Below, piece by piece: positions 7,567 through 16,729 of a stretch of 64,000 nucleotides of DNA. The stretch comes from an uncultured Pseudomonadales bacterium (GTDB taxonomy: Bacteria > Pseudomonadota > Gammaproteobacteria > Pseudomonadales > Cellvibrionaceae). The stretch spans positions 930,001 to 994,000 of the forward strand of contig CANLDL010000001.1 of assembly GCA_947489425.1 (NCBI GenBank), written 5' to 3'. Position 1 is the stretch's first letter, and each line of letters starts with the position of its first letter. The notes beneath the pieces are model-generated. The model saw only the letters and a list, made by a program, of their open reading frames with translations. It was not told the DNA's origin and searched no databases. Made by a program: the position numbers and the translations under genes.

Positions 7567-10377
7567 ATGAAAAGAATGCTTATTAATGCAACACAACCTG
7601 AAGAAGTTCGTGTTGCAATGGTCGATGGTCAATTACTTTACGACCTAGACATCGAAAACCGCCACAGAGAACAGAAAAAAGCCAATATCTATATTGGTAA
7701 AATCACTCGCATAGAACCCAGCCTAGAAGCTGCCTTTGTTGATTACGGTGCTGAGCGCCACGGTTTTTTATCACTTAAAGAAATCGCACGTGAATACTTT
7801 ATTCGCCAACCTAAAGATATTGAAGGCCGCTTTAAAATTAAAGACGTCATCAAAGAAGGCACCGAAGTTATTGTGCAGGTTGACAAAGAAGAGCGCGGTA
7901 ATAAAGGTGCAGCCCTAACAACTTTTATTAGCCTAGCTGGCCGCTACATGGTGTTAATGCCCAATAACCCTCGTGGCGGTGGTATTTCTCGCCGTATTGA
8001 AGGTGAAGAGCGTAGCCAATTACGTGAAACCCTCTCACAAATTGATGTACCCAAAGGAATGAGTGTGATTGTACGTACCGCAGGCATCGGTCGTACCGCA
8101 GAGGAACTACAGTGGGACTTAAACTACCTACTACAACTTTGGAACTCCATTAAAACAGAAGGCGACAAAGCGAGCGCACCACACTTTTTGTTTCAAGAAA
8201 GTAATGTAATTATCCGCGCCATTCGAGACTACCTACGCCCAGATGTTGGCGAAGTCATTGTTGATCACAAAGAAACCTATGAGCTTGCTAGTGCCTTTGT
8301 GCAGCAAGTTATGCCTAGTTACAGTAGCAAAGTTAAATTTTACGAAGACGAAGCAACACCTTTGTTTAATCGCTATCAGATCGAAGGGCAAATTGAAACT
8401 GCCTATGAGCGCGAAGTTAAACTACCTTCGGGTGGTTCTATTGTTATCGATGTTACCGAAGCACTAATCTCTATCGACATTAACTCCGCACGAGCTACAA
8501 AAGGTGGGGACATTGAAGAAACTGCGTTGCAAACTAACTTAGAAGCAGCCGATGAGATTGCTAGACAATTACGCTTGCGTGATATGGGTGGCCTAGTTGT
8601 TATCGACTTTATTGATATGCAACCCGCACGTAACCAACGTGCCGTTGAGCAACGCATGAATACAGCGCTGGAGATTGACCGTGCCCGCGTACAAGTTGGC
8701 CGCATTTCTCGCTTTGGTTTACTAGAAATGTCTCGTCAACGCCTACGCCCCTCATTAGGTGAAACCACTTCAAAAGTTTGCCCACGCTGTAGCGGCCAGG
8801 GCACTATTCGCTCAACCAAATCTATTGCGCTTTCTATCCTACGCTTAGTAGAAGAAGAAGCACAAAAAGAGAAAAGTGCGGAAATACGCGCAATTACACC
8901 GGTTAAAGTCGCCACTTATTTACTTAACGAAAAACGTAAAGCGATTGCGACTATCGAGGCTAACAGCAAAACTCGTATATTAATTATTCCTAATGACGAC
9001 ATGGTCACTCCGCACTACGAAGTACAACGCCTACGCGATGACAGTACTGAAGAGTTCGAAACCAGTTATAAAATAGTTGAAAATGCTAACGACGATAACA
9101 ATTTATTAGAGACAGCCAAACCCATTGCACTTGCACAACCGGCTGTACAATTATTACCACCATCGCAACCAGCACCTGCGCCTGCAAGCGCTGCAAAAGA
9201 GAGCGACACTAAAAAAGAAGAGGCAGGCTTATTTAGTAAACTAGTCAGTGCTATTAAAGGCTTGTTCGAAAGTGAGCCAGAGCCAGAGCCAGAACCTAAG
9301 CGCTCTAATAACCGCAGAAATAACCGCGGTAGCCGTAACCGAAATAACCGTAATCGCAACAATCGCAATAACGATCGTAACAGTAATCGCAACGACAATC
9401 GTAATGACAATCAAGCGAGAAATAACCAAGACCGCGAAAACTCTCGTGAAAATAACCGTGATAGCTCACGCGAAAATAATCGCGACAACCGCAACAGAAA
9501 TCGCAACAACAATCGCCGCAAGCAAGAGCAAAATCAGCAAAACAAAGCTGAGAATCAAGAGCAAAACGATAACCAACAAAATGGCAACCGTAATACTCCT
9601 GAACAACGCCCAGCTAATCGTAAACCGCGCAATCAACAACGTCGTCGCGGTAATCGTAAACCCCAAGATGCAAATCCAGCGGTAGAAAGCGAAAATACGA
9701 CAACAATAGAAACTCAAGCAACTACTCAAGAGGCACCGAAGCAAACGGCACCTAAACAAGAAAGAGCCAAACGAACCTCTAATAAAGAAGCACCCAAAAA
9801 ATCTGAGAAGCCTCAAGACAAACAGGAAAAGCCTGTTAAAAAAGTAAGCACTGAGGAGAGCAATACTCCTAAGCCAGTAGAGGCTGCTCCACAGCAAACA
9901 ACTGTCGCAGCGAGTGAGCCACAGGTCACAGTCTCAACAGAGCAAACTACAGTAGAAAAGCCTATAGCAGAAACACCTGCTGCGGAAGCATTGCAACAGA
10001 AACAAGCAGAAGAAGCGGCACCTGAAGCTTTAATAGCACCTGCTGAGGAAAAAATCACAGAAGCTGCTGGCACACCAGCAAGCGATGTGGCTGAACCTTC
10101 TGAAACAGCAAAAGCTGATGTTGAAGCACCAGTTAAGGAAGAAGTTATCAGTGAAACTCAGACTATCAATGATACAATGGAGGTTACTTACACAAGAGCA
10201 AGTAACGACCCAAGGTTACTACCAAAGCCTGTTACTAATATTGCTATATCGACAACAGCACTCGATAGCTTCTCTGGCTTACCTTTAGATACAACTCAAG
10301 CAGCCAATATTAGCCATGAACCCAAGGCATTAGAGCGTGCTTTTAACGACCCAAGAAACACAAGCAAGGTAGGTTAG
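7567..10377 (+). CDS. rne: Ribonuclease E, degradosome scaffold
   Basis: Essential endonuclease for mRNA decay and rRNA/tRNA processing. The 936-residue protein has an S1 domain (about 36-120) with the 5' sensor region after it. The catalytic DNase-I-like domain carries Asp304 and Asp347 ([18 protein letters not shown]), and the Zn-link CPRCSGQG has Cys405/Cys408. The rest is a non-catalytic scaffold. It has an amphipathic segment at about 553-568 ([14 protein letters not shown]), probably the membrane anchor, then (EP)n, a long Asn/Arg-rich RNA-binding stretch at about 577-665, and a Lys/Pro/Glu-rich region. Two NDPR motifs (880-883 and 927-930) lie near the C-terminus; such motifs have been described in Pseudomonas RNase E as partner-binding sites, as far as I recall. 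Confidence 0.96.
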   Translation: MKRMLINATQPEEVRVAMVDGQLLYDLDIENRHREQKKANIYIGKITRIEPSLEAAFVDYGAERHGFLSLKEIAREYFIRQPKDIEGRFKIKDVIKEGTEVIVQVDKEERGNKGAALTTFISLAGRYMVLMPNNPRGGGISRRIEGEERSQLRETLSQIDVPKGMSVIVRTAGIGRTAEELQWDLNYLLQLWNSIKTEGDKASAPHFLFQESNVIIRAIRDYLRPDVGEVIVDHKETYELASAFVQQVMPSYSSKVKFYEDEATPLFNRYQIEGQIETAYEREVKLPSGGSIVIDVTEALISIDINSARATKGGDIEETALQTNLEAADEIARQLRLRDMGGLVVIDFIDMQPARNQRAVEQRMNTALEIDRARVQVGRISRFGLLEMSRQRLRPSLGETTSKVCPRCSGQGTIRSTKSIALSILRLVEEEAQKEKSAEIRAITPVKVATYLLNEKRKAIATIEANSKTRILIIPNDDMVTPHYEVQRLRDDSTEEFETSYKIVENANDDNNLLETAKPIALAQPAVQLLPPSQPAPAPASAAKESDTKKEEAGLFSKLVSAIKGLFESEPEPEPEPKRSNNRRNNRGSRNRNNRNRNNRNNDRNSNRNDNRNDNQARNNQDRENSRENNRDSSRENNRDNRNRNRNNNRRKQEQNQQNKAENQEQNDNQQNGNRNTPEQRPANRKPRNQQRRRGNRKPQDANPAVESENTTTIETQATTQEAPKQTAPKQERAKRTSNKEAPKKSEKPQDKQEKPVKKVSTEESNTPKPVEAAPQQTTVAASEPQVTVSTEQTTVEKPIAETPAAEALQQKQAEEAAPEALIAPAEEKITEAAGTPASDVAEPSETAKADVEAPVKEEVISETQTINDTMEVTYTRASNDPRLLPKPVTNIAISTTALDSFSGLPLDTTQAANISHEPKALERAFNDPRNTSKVG

Positions 10378-10418
10378 TAGTAACAACATTTATAAATAGA
10401 CAATTATTACAAAAAGTG

Positions 10419-10448
10419 GGTTTTTAGTGGTTGATACCACAAAAAACC
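10419..10448. repeat. Inverted repeat centred on the tRNA-Ser -35 box
   Basis: The arms GGTTTTTAGTGG and CCACAAAAAACC (11 of 12 pairs) flank TTGATA, which is also the predicted -35 element. It lies 41 bp past the rne stop. There is no T-run after it, so it may be an operator or an rne 3' end hairpin processed by RNases. Confidence 0.55.
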
Positions 10449-10458
10449 TCTGTATAAT
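10431..10458 (+). promoter_or_regulatory. sigma70 promoter of tRNA-Ser
   Basis: TTGATA (10431-10436) and TATAAT (10453-10458) are 16 bp apart, with transcription expected to start near 10465, about 56 nt before the mature tRNA. Confidence 0.7.
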
Positions 10459-10465
10459 CGCCTTC

Positions 10466-10511
10466 TCTTTTATAGAGCTCGCAACTAAAAAGCGGCAAGC
10501 TCTATAAAAGA
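10466..10511 (+). repeat. Leader hairpin of the tRNA-Ser precursor
   Basis: A perfect 14-bp stem (TCTTTTATAGAGCT / AGCTCTATAAAAGA) with an 18-nt loop ends 9 nt before the mature tRNA 5' end. It would form the whole 5' leader of the precursor and may be a processing site. Confidence 0.6.
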
Positions 10512-10520
10512 AAACGACTG

Positions 10521-10608
10521 GGAGAGGTGGCAGAGTGGTCGAATGCGGTGGTCTTGAAAACCATTGACTGTAATAGGTCCCAGGGTTCGAATCCCTGCTT
10601 CTCCGCCA
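10521..10608 (+). tRNA. serT: tRNA-Ser (anticodon TGA)
   Basis: An 88-nt class II tRNA with encoded CCA. The acceptor arm GGAGAGG pairs with CTTCTCC, the anticodon loop CTTGAAA puts TGA at 10555-10557, the long variable arm (TGACTGTAATAGGTC region) is typical of tRNA-Ser, and the T loop is GGTTCGAATCC. It reads UCN codons. Confidence 0.96.
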
Positions 10609-10617
10609 TACAATAAG

Positions 10618-10641
10618 AAACCGCCGCAAGGCGGTTTTTTT
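10618..10641 (+). terminator. Intrinsic terminator of tRNA-Ser
   Basis: AAACCGCC-GCAA-GGCGGTTT stem-loop followed by a run of seven T, 10 nt after the tRNA CCA. Confidence 0.9.
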
Positions 10642-10754
10642 ATGGGTGAAGAAAAAACAGAACAGGATGAGAGAATATGACCCAACTAAAGGTTAATGGC
10701 AAAGCCATCAATGCCCACTACTAGCACCAATTACCTTCAATCCATACGGGTAAT

Positions 10755-11276
10755 TTATTTACGCCTAACCTCTAATATACGGCGCTTTTCAATAGCCATT
10801 GGAGTTATTTCTTCTTCGAGTTGTTTTTCAAACCCCAACATAAAATAAAGTTCAGCCATTAGAAAGAAGGGGCCAATCATGAGTTGATTCAAGTCCTCCA
10901 CAAAGGCCGGCTTAGCTTTCTCAAAATGATGACCGATAAACTGCATAACCCACCCCACAACAAAAATACCGATTGCCCATAGATACAAGTTATTAACATT
11001 CGAAACTATCGTGGCCACGTAAACCAAAGGCCCCAAAAATAAAAACAGGCCAATAGCTAGTGACCAACGTAATATTATGTAATAAATCATCGCACCGATA
11101 AAAAACAGCTGGGCTAAGGTCAGCTGGGTAGTATCACCCAGTGGCAGTGAAACTAAGCTCAGTAATAAGACAATAGATGCAATAATAAGAGGAATGCCAA
11201 CAAAGTGAGTTTTGATGTTAGATGGGTTTAGATGAACACTTTTATAGGTCGATAATTGTTCTTGTGCGTTTTTCAT
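10755..11276 (-). CDS. Mpo1-like (DUF962) membrane protein
   Basis: Member of the DUF962/Mpo1 family; yeast Mpo1 is an iron-dependent dioxygenase that alpha-oxidises 2-hydroxy fatty acids, but the bacterial role is not established. The 173-residue protein has four to five hydrophobic segments (about 29-48, 55-72, 75-90, 96-112, 130-148). The family's His-containing motifs are present: NPSNIKTHFVGIPL (residues 18-31) and GWVMQFIGHHFEKAKPAF (about 107-124). A charged C-terminal tail (RRILEVRRK) follows. It is divergent from the yccA-like gene and stands alone. Family assignment is fairly secure from the HHFEKAKPA motif; the function is inference only. Confidence 0.85.
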   Translation of the reverse strand: MKNAQEQLSTYKSVHLNPSNIKTHFVGIPLIIASIVLLLSLVSLPLGDTTQLTLAQLFFIGAMIYYIILRWSLAIGLFLFLGPLVYVATIVSNVNNLYLWAIGIFVVGWVMQFIGHHFEKAKPAFVEDLNQLMIGPFFLMAELYFMLGFEKQLEEEITPMAIEKRRILEVRRK

Positions 11277-11476
11277 AGCCTGCTCTGTATTATTCTATTC
11301 ATATTGAGTACATTTTAGCCATATAATAGCCGCAAAAATACTTGTTAGCTACAAGTAAAATATCTTTTTAAAGCTATTTTTTAATAGTTTCGTAAACTAT
11401 AAGCCCGCTTTTAGCGAATATATATAACATATACCGTAAAGCCATAATTAATACAGTAACCATGGATTATTTAAGG

Positions 11477-11504
11477 TTGATTTTATATTAGGTATTTGTA
11501 TTAT
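11477..11504 (+). promoter_or_regulatory. Candidate sigma70 promoter of yccA-like gene
   Basis: TTGATT (11477-11482), 16 bp, TATTAT (11499-11504), about 70 bp before the start codon. The rest of the 299-bp gap to the Mpo1-like gene holds nothing else I recognise. Confidence 0.5.
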
Positions 11505-11575
11505 AGGCTTGTAATTCTGAGGATTGCCCTCAAATACAGTAACAAGTTAATTATTAAAAGTACCCGGAGTCTTTT

Positions 11576-12259
11576 ATGCAACAAGATATTTATAATCATC
11601 AAAATGCTGGTGTGCAACAGCTTGAAACCAGCAAAGTGCTGCGAAATACCTATGCATTACTGGCCATGACGCTACTATTTAGCGCAATGACCGCGGGTAT
11701 ATCCATGGCCGTTGGCTTACCACATATCCTATCGCTAGTGTTTATGGTTGGTGCCCTACTACTTGTTTGGCTAGTACTACCACGCACGGCTAATTCAGCG
11801 GCAGGTATCGGCGTTGTTTTTGCCTTTACAGGCCTATTAGGTGCATCCCTTGGCCCCGTGCTTAACCACTACCTAGCAACTGCTAACGGTGGCATGATAG
11901 TGACACAAGCGTTAGGTGGCACAGCATTGGTTTTCTTTACCCTTTCTGCCTATGTATTAACAACACGTAAAGACTTTAGCTTTATGGGTGGTTTTTTGAT
12001 GGTTGGTATGGTTGTCGCAGTTGTTGGCATGGTCGGTATGTTTGTCGCTAGCCTGTTCGGTGTTGATGTATCGCTATTTCACCTAGGTTTTAGCATGTTA
12101 ATCGTATTGCTAATGTCAGGTTTCATCCTTTATGATACTAGCCGTATTATCAATGGTGGTGAGACTAACTACATCATGGCCACAACCTCTTTATACCTAA
12201 GTATTTATAACCTGTTTGTTCACTTGCTGTCTATACTAGGCGTAATGAGTGACGACTAA
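11576..12259 (+). CDS. yccA: Bax inhibitor-1/YccA family membrane protein
   Basis: Seven-helix inner-membrane protein of the BI-1/YccA (TMBIM) family; E. coli YccA is a substrate and modulator of the FtsH protease. The 227-residue protein begins with a cytosolic segment holding VLRNTYALLAMTLLFSA (first helix at about 28-46). Hydrophobic helices follow through residue 225, with the family's acidic cluster near the end (LYDTSRIINGGETNYI, then ATTSLYLSIYNLFVHLLSILG). It directly precedes tusDCBE, a neighbourhood I recall from Pseudomonas (yccA-tusDCBE); in E. coli yccA lies by tusE. An intrinsic terminator (12284-12308) separates it from tusD. Confidence 0.9.
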   Translation: MQQDIYNHQNAGVQQLETSKVLRNTYALLAMTLLFSAMTAGISMAVGLPHILSLVFMVGALLLVWLVLPRTANSAAGIGVVFAFTGLLGASLGPVLNHYLATANGGMIVTQALGGTALVFFTLSAYVLTTRKDFSFMGGFLMVGMVVAVVGMVGMFVASLFGVDVSLFHLGFSMLIVLLMSGFILYDTSRIINGGETNYIMATTSLYLSIYNLFVHLLSILGVMSDD

Positions 12260-12283
12260 ATCTATAATACAATAAGTTATTCT

Positions 12284-12308
12284 AAAGCCCCTTTATTGGG
12301 GCTTTTTT
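12284..12308 (+). terminator. Intrinsic terminator after yccA-like gene
   Basis: AAAGCCCC / GGGGCTTT stem with a 6-nt loop followed by T-rich sequence, 24 nt after the stop codon. Confidence 0.88.
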
Positions 12309-12379
12309 ATGCCTCTCTATTTACAGCAAACCTATTTCCAAGTAGCTGTCACATCACGCCCTGTTATATAATCCTTTAA

Positions 12380-12769
12380 ATGATATTCTCACTACTCGTT
12401 CTCTCACCCCCTTCATCACAGGCAAGCTTAAGCGCCTACCAATTTGCCAATGCACTACTTTTAGAAAAACATAGCTTATATCGCGTATTTTTTTATCACG
12501 ATGCGGCCTACAACGGCTCGAGTATTCAATGTATTGGGCAAGGTGAATTTGATGTCATAAAGGCATGGGATACATTACAGGAGCAATACGAGTTTGATAG
12601 GGTCGTTTGTATTGCCGCTGGTTTGAAACGCGGTATTATTAATGAAACAGAAGCTCTAAGATACGAAAAGACAGCCTACAACCTAAATAACGAAATAAAC
12701 TTAGCTGGGCTTGGTGAACTAGCTGACGCCACGGTTAAGTCTGATCGAATGATCACTTTTGGCGGATAA
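12380..12769 (+). CDS. tusD: Sulfurtransferase complex subunit TusD
   Basis: Sulfur-relay protein that takes persulfide sulfur from TusA and passes it to TusE, for 2-thiolation of the wobble uridine (mnm5s2U) in tRNA. The 129-residue protein has the DsrE/TusD fold. The active Cys aligns as Cys77 in RVVCIAAGLKRG, with the family GEFDVIKAW... and ATVKSDRMITFG C-terminal segments. A TusD works in a TusB2C2D2 hexamer, and all partners follow directly (tusC after 1 bp, then tusB and tusE). The ATG at 12380 opens straight into the first beta strand (MIFSLLVLSP), which supports this start. Confidence 0.93.
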   Translation: MIFSLLVLSPPSSQASLSAYQFANALLLEKHSLYRVFFYHDAAYNGSSIQCIGQGEFDVIKAWDTLQEQYEFDRVVCIAAGLKRGIINETEALRYEKTAYNLNNEINLAGLGELADATVKSDRMITFGG

Positions 12770-12770
12770 G

Positions 12771-13136
12771 ATGACGGAAAATAAAAAAATCGGCATTACA
12801 CTGCGACATGCACCCTACGGCAGTGATCTCGCCCAAGAAGCTTTAGATGCGACGCTGGCTATGGGATTATTTGGCCAACAGATTACTCTATTTTTTTTAG
12901 CCGACGGTGTGTTTCAACTACTAAAAAGCCAAAGCAGTTCAGATATACATCAAAAATCTGTAGAAAAGCAAATAAGCGCCTTTGAGCTCTACGATATTGA
13001 GCGCGTTTTTGTATGTGCTCAATCCCTTAGACAAAGAAATATAGATACTCACTCACTTTGTATTGACGCCGTTTGCCTAAGCGCTGCTGAACTACAAAAA
13101 GCTCTCTCTACACAGGATACAGTTTTGTCTTTTTAG
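12771..13136 (+). CDS. tusC: Sulfurtransferase complex subunit TusC
   Basis: Second DsrE-like subunit of the TusBCD sulfur-relay complex; structural rather than catalytic. The protein is 121 residues from the ATG at 12771, one base after the tusD stop. A TTG 12 bp further upstream is in frame but would overlap tusD and is less likely. The fold is visible in KIGITLRHAPYGSDLAQEALDATLAMGLFGQQITLFFLADGV, the ligand-like loop region of DsrF/TusC proteins, and in the IERVFVCAQSLRQRNI segment in the middle. The gene lies in a tusD-C-B-E operon. Confidence 0.92.
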   Translation: MTENKKIGITLRHAPYGSDLAQEALDATLAMGLFGQQITLFFLADGVFQLLKSQSSSDIHQKSVEKQISAFELYDIERVFVCAQSLRQRNIDTHSLCIDAVCLSAAELQKALSTQDTVLSF

Positions 13137-13158
13137 TTTTGCTAATGACTGTTTATTT

Positions 13159-13464
13159 ATGATGAGCCACGCTATTTTACATACTGTTAATCAATCGCCT
13201 TTTACACACAGCGCGTTAGAGCAATGCCTATGCTATACCCAAGAGTGTGATGCTATTTTATTACTAGAGAACGGTGTTTATGCCGCGTTATTAACGCACC
13301 CTCTGAGCGATAAACTTAGCGGTAAAAAATGTTATGCCATAGAAGCAGACCTTCAGGCACGGGGGCTATTAGAGCAAACACTCGCATCGCATATTCAACT
13401 CATTAACTTTACAGACTTTGTAGGCTTAACCACACAATACAAGCTCGTGCAAAGTTGGTATTAG
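13159..13464 (+). CDS. tusB: Sulfurtransferase complex subunit TusB
   Basis: Third subunit of the TusBCD hexamer (DsrH family). The 101-residue protein begins (M)MSHAILHTVNQSPF, the short strand-helix seen at TusB N-termini (compare MLHTL). The LLLENGVYAAL segment near residues 36-45 and IQLINFTDFVGLTTQY near the end are family features. Two adjacent ATGs can serve as start. It lies 22 bp after tusC and 1 bp before tusE. Length and operon position settle the assignment, since TusB sequences diverge widely. Confidence 0.9.
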   Translation: MMSHAILHTVNQSPFTHSALEQCLCYTQECDAILLLENGVYAALLTHPLSDKLSGKKCYAIEADLQARGLLEQTLASHIQLINFTDFVGLTTQYKLVQSWY

Positions 13465-13465
13465 T

Positions 13466-13798
13466 ATGCCTATAGTTATTAACAACGTTAATATTGATAC
13501 CGATAAAGAAGGTTATTTAAAAAATTTAGATGACTGGAATGAAGGTGTCGCTATGGAAATTGCCCGTCAAGAAGGTATTGAACTATCAGATAAGCATTGG
13601 GAGATGGTTAACCTGATTAGAGAGTTCCACACAAACTTTGAGCTCTCCCCTGCTATGCGACCTTTGGTGAAATTTACAGCAAGCAAACTTGGGAAAGAAA
13701 AAGGCAATAGTATTTATTTAATGCAATTATTCCCTGGCAGCCCTGCAAAACTATTGAGTAAAATTGCAGGCCTACCACGTCCCAAAAACTGCTTATAG
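13466..13798 (+). CDS. tusE: Sulfur relay protein TusE (DsrC family)
   Basis: Accepts sulfur from TusBCD and delivers it to MnmA at the tRNA. The 110-residue protein is a typical DsrC-like protein: DTDKEGYLKNLDDWNEGVAMEIARQEGI early on, the HWEMVNLIREFHTNFELSPAMRPLVK core, and the flexible C-terminal arm GLPRPKNCL with the sulfur-carrying Cys109 as the penultimate residue. There is no second conserved Cys in the arm, which fits TusE rather than dissimilatory DsrC. It is last in the tus operon and convergent with fleQ, 35 bp away. Confidence 0.95.
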   Translation: MPIVINNVNIDTDKEGYLKNLDDWNEGVAMEIARQEGIELSDKHWEMVNLIREFHTNFELSPAMRPLVKFTASKLGKEKGNSIYLMQLFPGSPAKLLSKIAGLPRPKNCL

Positions 13799-13833
13799 CA
13801 ATATGTAGCAGTACTAAAAATGCTGCTTTGCAT

Positions 13834-15282
13834 TTAAGCCCTTTGCATCTCGTACTTACGCATTTTTTCAACGAGTGTTGTGCGCCTGATAGATAAACGC
13901 TCAGCTGCACGTGCAACCACCCCACCACTGTCATCCAAAGCCTGCTGAATAAGACTCTGCTCTAAGCTTGTTAAGTATTCTTTTAAATCAATACCGTTTT
14001 CGGGTAATAGCGGTGTGGCATTTAAATTAACCACAGCAGGGCCTGCATCTTGCTCTGGCACATCAGGAAGATCAAAAACTTCCTCACTCACATCAACATG
14101 ACAAAATTTAGGCGGTAAATCGTTAGCACCAATAACACCATAAGGATGTAAAATGGACATACGCTCGACAAGGTTGGCAAGCTCACGCACATTACCTGAC
14201 CAACGATGCTGGCAAAGCGACATAATTGCTGTCGAGTTAAAGCGTACAGAGCCACGCTTTTCGTTTTCTAGTCGAGCAATAATTTCTGTTAACAATAAGG
14301 GGATATCTTCGCGACGTTCATCCAAAGATGGCATCTCAATAGGAAATACATTCAAGCGATAAAACAAATCTTCGCGAAAACTGCCCTCTTCGATCATGCT
14401 CTCTAAATTACGGTGCGTCGCAGCAATAATACGGACATTAGTGGTTTGCGATTTATTACCGCCCACACGCTCATAGCATTTCTCCTGCAGTACACGCAGT
14501 ATCTTTACCTGCATATTAAGTGGCATATCACCGATTTCATCTAAAAATAGTGTTCCACCCTCGGCCATTTCAAAACGTCCGGCACGGGCACTAATAGCCC
14601 CTGTAAAGGCACCTTTCTCGTGACCAAAAAGCTCGCTTTCTAATAGCTCAGCAGGAATAGCGCCACAATTAACTGGCACAAATGGCTTATCTCGCCGAGA
14701 TGAATGATAATGCAAGTTTCTCGCGACAACTTCTTTGCCTGTACCAGACTCACCAGTGACTAAAACTGTCACGTCTTTATCGGCCACCTGGGCCATCATG
14801 TCACGGACATTGCGAATATTGCGACTAGTGCCCACAAGGCTTCTAAACAAATGAGGAGCACGCCTAACAGGCTGCCGTTGAGCATCTATTTGTGCTTGAT
14901 GGAAACATTGTGAACGGTGAAGTGCAGCCAATAGTTGATTGTAACTCGGCGGTGTGTTGAGCGTCGCTATAATGTGTTTACGAAGATTAGGATCAAGCTT
15001 GACCTTCAAATCAGCATCATCAGCAAGCTCATCGAGTAAAACCACTGCAGCACATTTATTCCAGCCCAATAATGCGGTTAAACATTCGTTAAGTCCTGAT
15101 GTACATCCCGTATTACTTAGCAAGATACCCGTAAATTCTTCGACGTTTTGATCACTCACCAACTCTTGCCAGTTTGCAGGTGTTGCAATCACTGCAGACT
15201 CACCCAAAAAATCTAAAATAATGCTTAATTCATGCCGACGTTTATCGTCTTCATCAACTACCAAGATCCTAATGTCACTCAT
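13834..15282 (-). CDS. fleQ: Flagellar master regulator FleQ (sigma54 activator)
   Basis: Sigma54-dependent enhancer-binding protein that starts the flagellar cascade; in Pseudomonas it also binds c-di-GMP and FleN. The 482-residue protein has an N-terminal FleQ/receiver-like domain (1-120) in which the expected phosphoacceptor strand reads ILLSNTG, so no Asp is available. The AAA+ domain has Walker A GESGTGKE (177-184), the sigma54 contact loop GAFTGA (224-229) and Walker [12 protein letters not shown] (242-252). A Fis-type helix-turn-helix is at about 440-478. The seven sigma54 promoters read elsewhere in this window are its likely targets. I see no clear promoter in the 220-bp gap before it. 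Confidence 0.94.
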   Translation of the reverse strand: MSDIRILVVDEDDKRRHELSIILDFLGESAVIATPANWQELVSDQNVEEFTGILLSNTGCTSGLNECLTALLGWNKCAAVVLLDELADDADLKVKLDPNLRKHIIATLNTPPSYNQLLAALHRSQCFHQAQIDAQRQPVRRAPHLFRSLVGTSRNIRNVRDMMAQVADKDVTVLVTGESGTGKEVVARNLHYHSSRRDKPFVPVNCGAIPAELLESELFGHEKGAFTGAISARAGRFEMAEGGTLFLDEIGDMPLNMQVKILRVLQEKCYERVGGNKSQTTNVRIIAATHRNLESMIEEGSFREDLFYRLNVFPIEMPSLDERREDIPLLLTEIIARLENEKRGSVRFNSTAIMSLCQHRWSGNVRELANLVERMSILHPYGVIGANDLPPKFCHVDVSEEVFDLPDVPEQDAGPAVVNLNATPLLPENGIDLKEYLTSLEQSLIQQALDDSGGVVARAAERLSIRRTTLVEKMRKYEMQRA

Positions 15283-15502
15283 AGATCATTCCTACTACTG
15301 ATGAAATATTATGTTATATGTTGTGGCCGCCTTTTAATGCAGCGTCAATTGATTAACTTCCCTTAAATAAATAGTCAAACAATGATGATAAGTCAAATAA
15401 ATGACAGGATATTTTTAATAATGATTAGTTCAAACCCATACCTGTGCAAATAGCAGGCAAGTAGGACAAATTACATTCAGGCAAGACCTACAGAAGAGCA
15501 CT

Positions 15503-16729
15503 TTAAAAAATCGCCAATTCATAATCGACAATGGTGTGTTTTAGCCAGGAAAAGACATAAAGGTGTGGTGGCTGCCCCCGCCTTTTAACAGGTAATAGTT
15601 TAGTGGTGTCAGCATTACCCAGCCCTTGCTTTGAAAAGAAGCCACTCGAACAGATTGCTTCGAAGCTCACGAGATCATAAACGTTCAAATGACCCGTCTC
15701 TTTTTCAGCAATGTAAATGAGACCTTCCGATACCTCAATAGAATTAGGCATATACAAGCCAGGTAACACTATATAACGAACCTGATCACTACCTATGCTC
15801 CACTCACAAATTCTATTATCTGTATGCGAAGTACATAAAACCTTATCTTGATAAAAACAATAATTATCCACATAAAAATCTGCTGGTATGGCGCAATCAC
15901 CTACAGCTTGGCAATTAGTCCCTGTGAGTCGATAGTGCTTTTTGCTTCGACCGATTAAAAATATATCCTCTCCTTTACCATAAACAATTTCTATTGGCTC
16001 AGGCACAGCGATAGTTGCTAAGTTGTTTACACTAGGCTCATAAAGGTAAAGTTTAGCTGCATAGGTGCTACTGATATAAATCCGTTGCTGAATAGAGGTC
16101 AATTTAGTGGGCTGATCTACGCTAAATGTCTGTTCAATCGCAAACTGGTCATTATAGATTTTAAAATTTCTCCCAGAGTCGCTATCGACAAGATACAAAC
16201 GCGAAGAGTCTGTGCGATATAAAGCGTCCCAAGGCTTTAGCATCAACGGAAGAGCAATACTCTTTGCAGAGCAAAATAAATTCTCATCTGGCTTTTTGTT
16301 TTGATACAGTGACAATACATTTTGAAAGCAGTAGTTAATCAGCTGGCATAGTGTTTTTTTGGTAGCATTGACAGATTTACAGCCTCCGCGTTGGTGTTTT
16401 AACAAGTTTCTATAACATGATATGAAGTACTCATTAATAGTATAGAACTCACCAAAAAATAGTTCTTTTAAGGATTCGTTATTAATATATTTATGGGAAA
16501 AATTATGATAAAAAAAACTATAAAAAGTGACGACATCAGAGATATTTTTTTCTGATACAGTCTCTTCAATGACTTTTCCCATCAGAATAGAGATGAACTC
16601 TCGATAAAGTATATCCGGGGGTTGATTACTATCTAGAGCAGAAAAATCGTTGTCCAAAAAAATAAAATCAGGAGCCGAGGTACTATCTTCTGGCAAACGG
16701 TTATACACCGATAAGGAATGCAAATTCAT
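15503..16729 (-). CDS. Unassigned protein with propeller-like C-terminal half
   Basis: I do not recognise this 408-residue protein. The first half (about 1-170) is alpha-helical and lacks a signal peptide or membrane segment. The second half (about 185-405) reads as repeating beta-rich units with the rhythm of NHL/six-bladed propellers (ALYRTDSSRLYLVDSDSGR, RIYISSTYAAKLYLYEP, EDIFLIGRSKKHYRL, NSIEVSEGLIYIAEKETGHLNVYDL), which is an inference from pattern only. It is the last gene of the nonulosonate operon and overlaps the previous gene by 4 bp, so translation is probably coupled. It could be a sugar-binding, lyase-like or transferase-accessory protein; no catalytic motif is evident. Confidence 0.6.
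   Translation of the reverse strand: MNLHSLSVYNRLPEDSTSAPDFIFLDNDFSALDSNQPPDILYREFISILMGKVIEETVSEKNISDVVTFYSFFYHNFSHKYINNESLKELFFGEFYTINEYFISCYRNLLKHQRGGCKSVNATKKTLCQLINYCFQNVLSLYQNKKPDENLFCSAKSIALPLMLKPWDALYRTDSSRLYLVDSDSGRNFKIYNDQFAIEQTFSVDQPTKLTSIQQRIYISSTYAAKLYLYEPSVNNLATIAVPEPIEIVYGKGEDIFLIGRSKKHYRLTGTNCQAVGDCAIPADFYVDNYCFYQDKVLCTSHTDNRICEWSIGSDQVRYIVLPGLYMPNSIEVSEGLIYIAEKETGHLNVYDLVSFEAICSSGFFSKQGLGNADTTKLLPVKRRGQPPHLYVFSWLKHTIVDYELAIF

Noticed and set aside
9271-9530. Asn/Arg-coding repeats in rne as a possible CRISPR or satellite array
   Set aside because: Units are short, in frame, irregular and fully coding; there are no constant direct repeats with unique spacers.
9066-9897. Leu/Ile/Val-rich minus-strand reading frames inside rne
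   Set aside because: They are the mirror of the Asn/Arg-rich RNase E tail; hydrophobic composition comes from the reverse complement of AAY/CGY codons, not from a membrane protein.
10390-10685. Minus-strand reading frames across tRNA-Ser
   Set aside because: They run antisense through a tRNA gene, its promoter and terminator, so they are not credible genes.
12759-12770. TTG start giving a longer TusC
   Set aside because: It would overlap tusD; the ATG one base after the tusD stop fits the operon spacing better.
13799-13833. Possible terminator between tusE and fleQ
   Set aside because: Only a 5-bp AGCAG/CTGCT pairing with a 9-10-nt loop; too weak to call.
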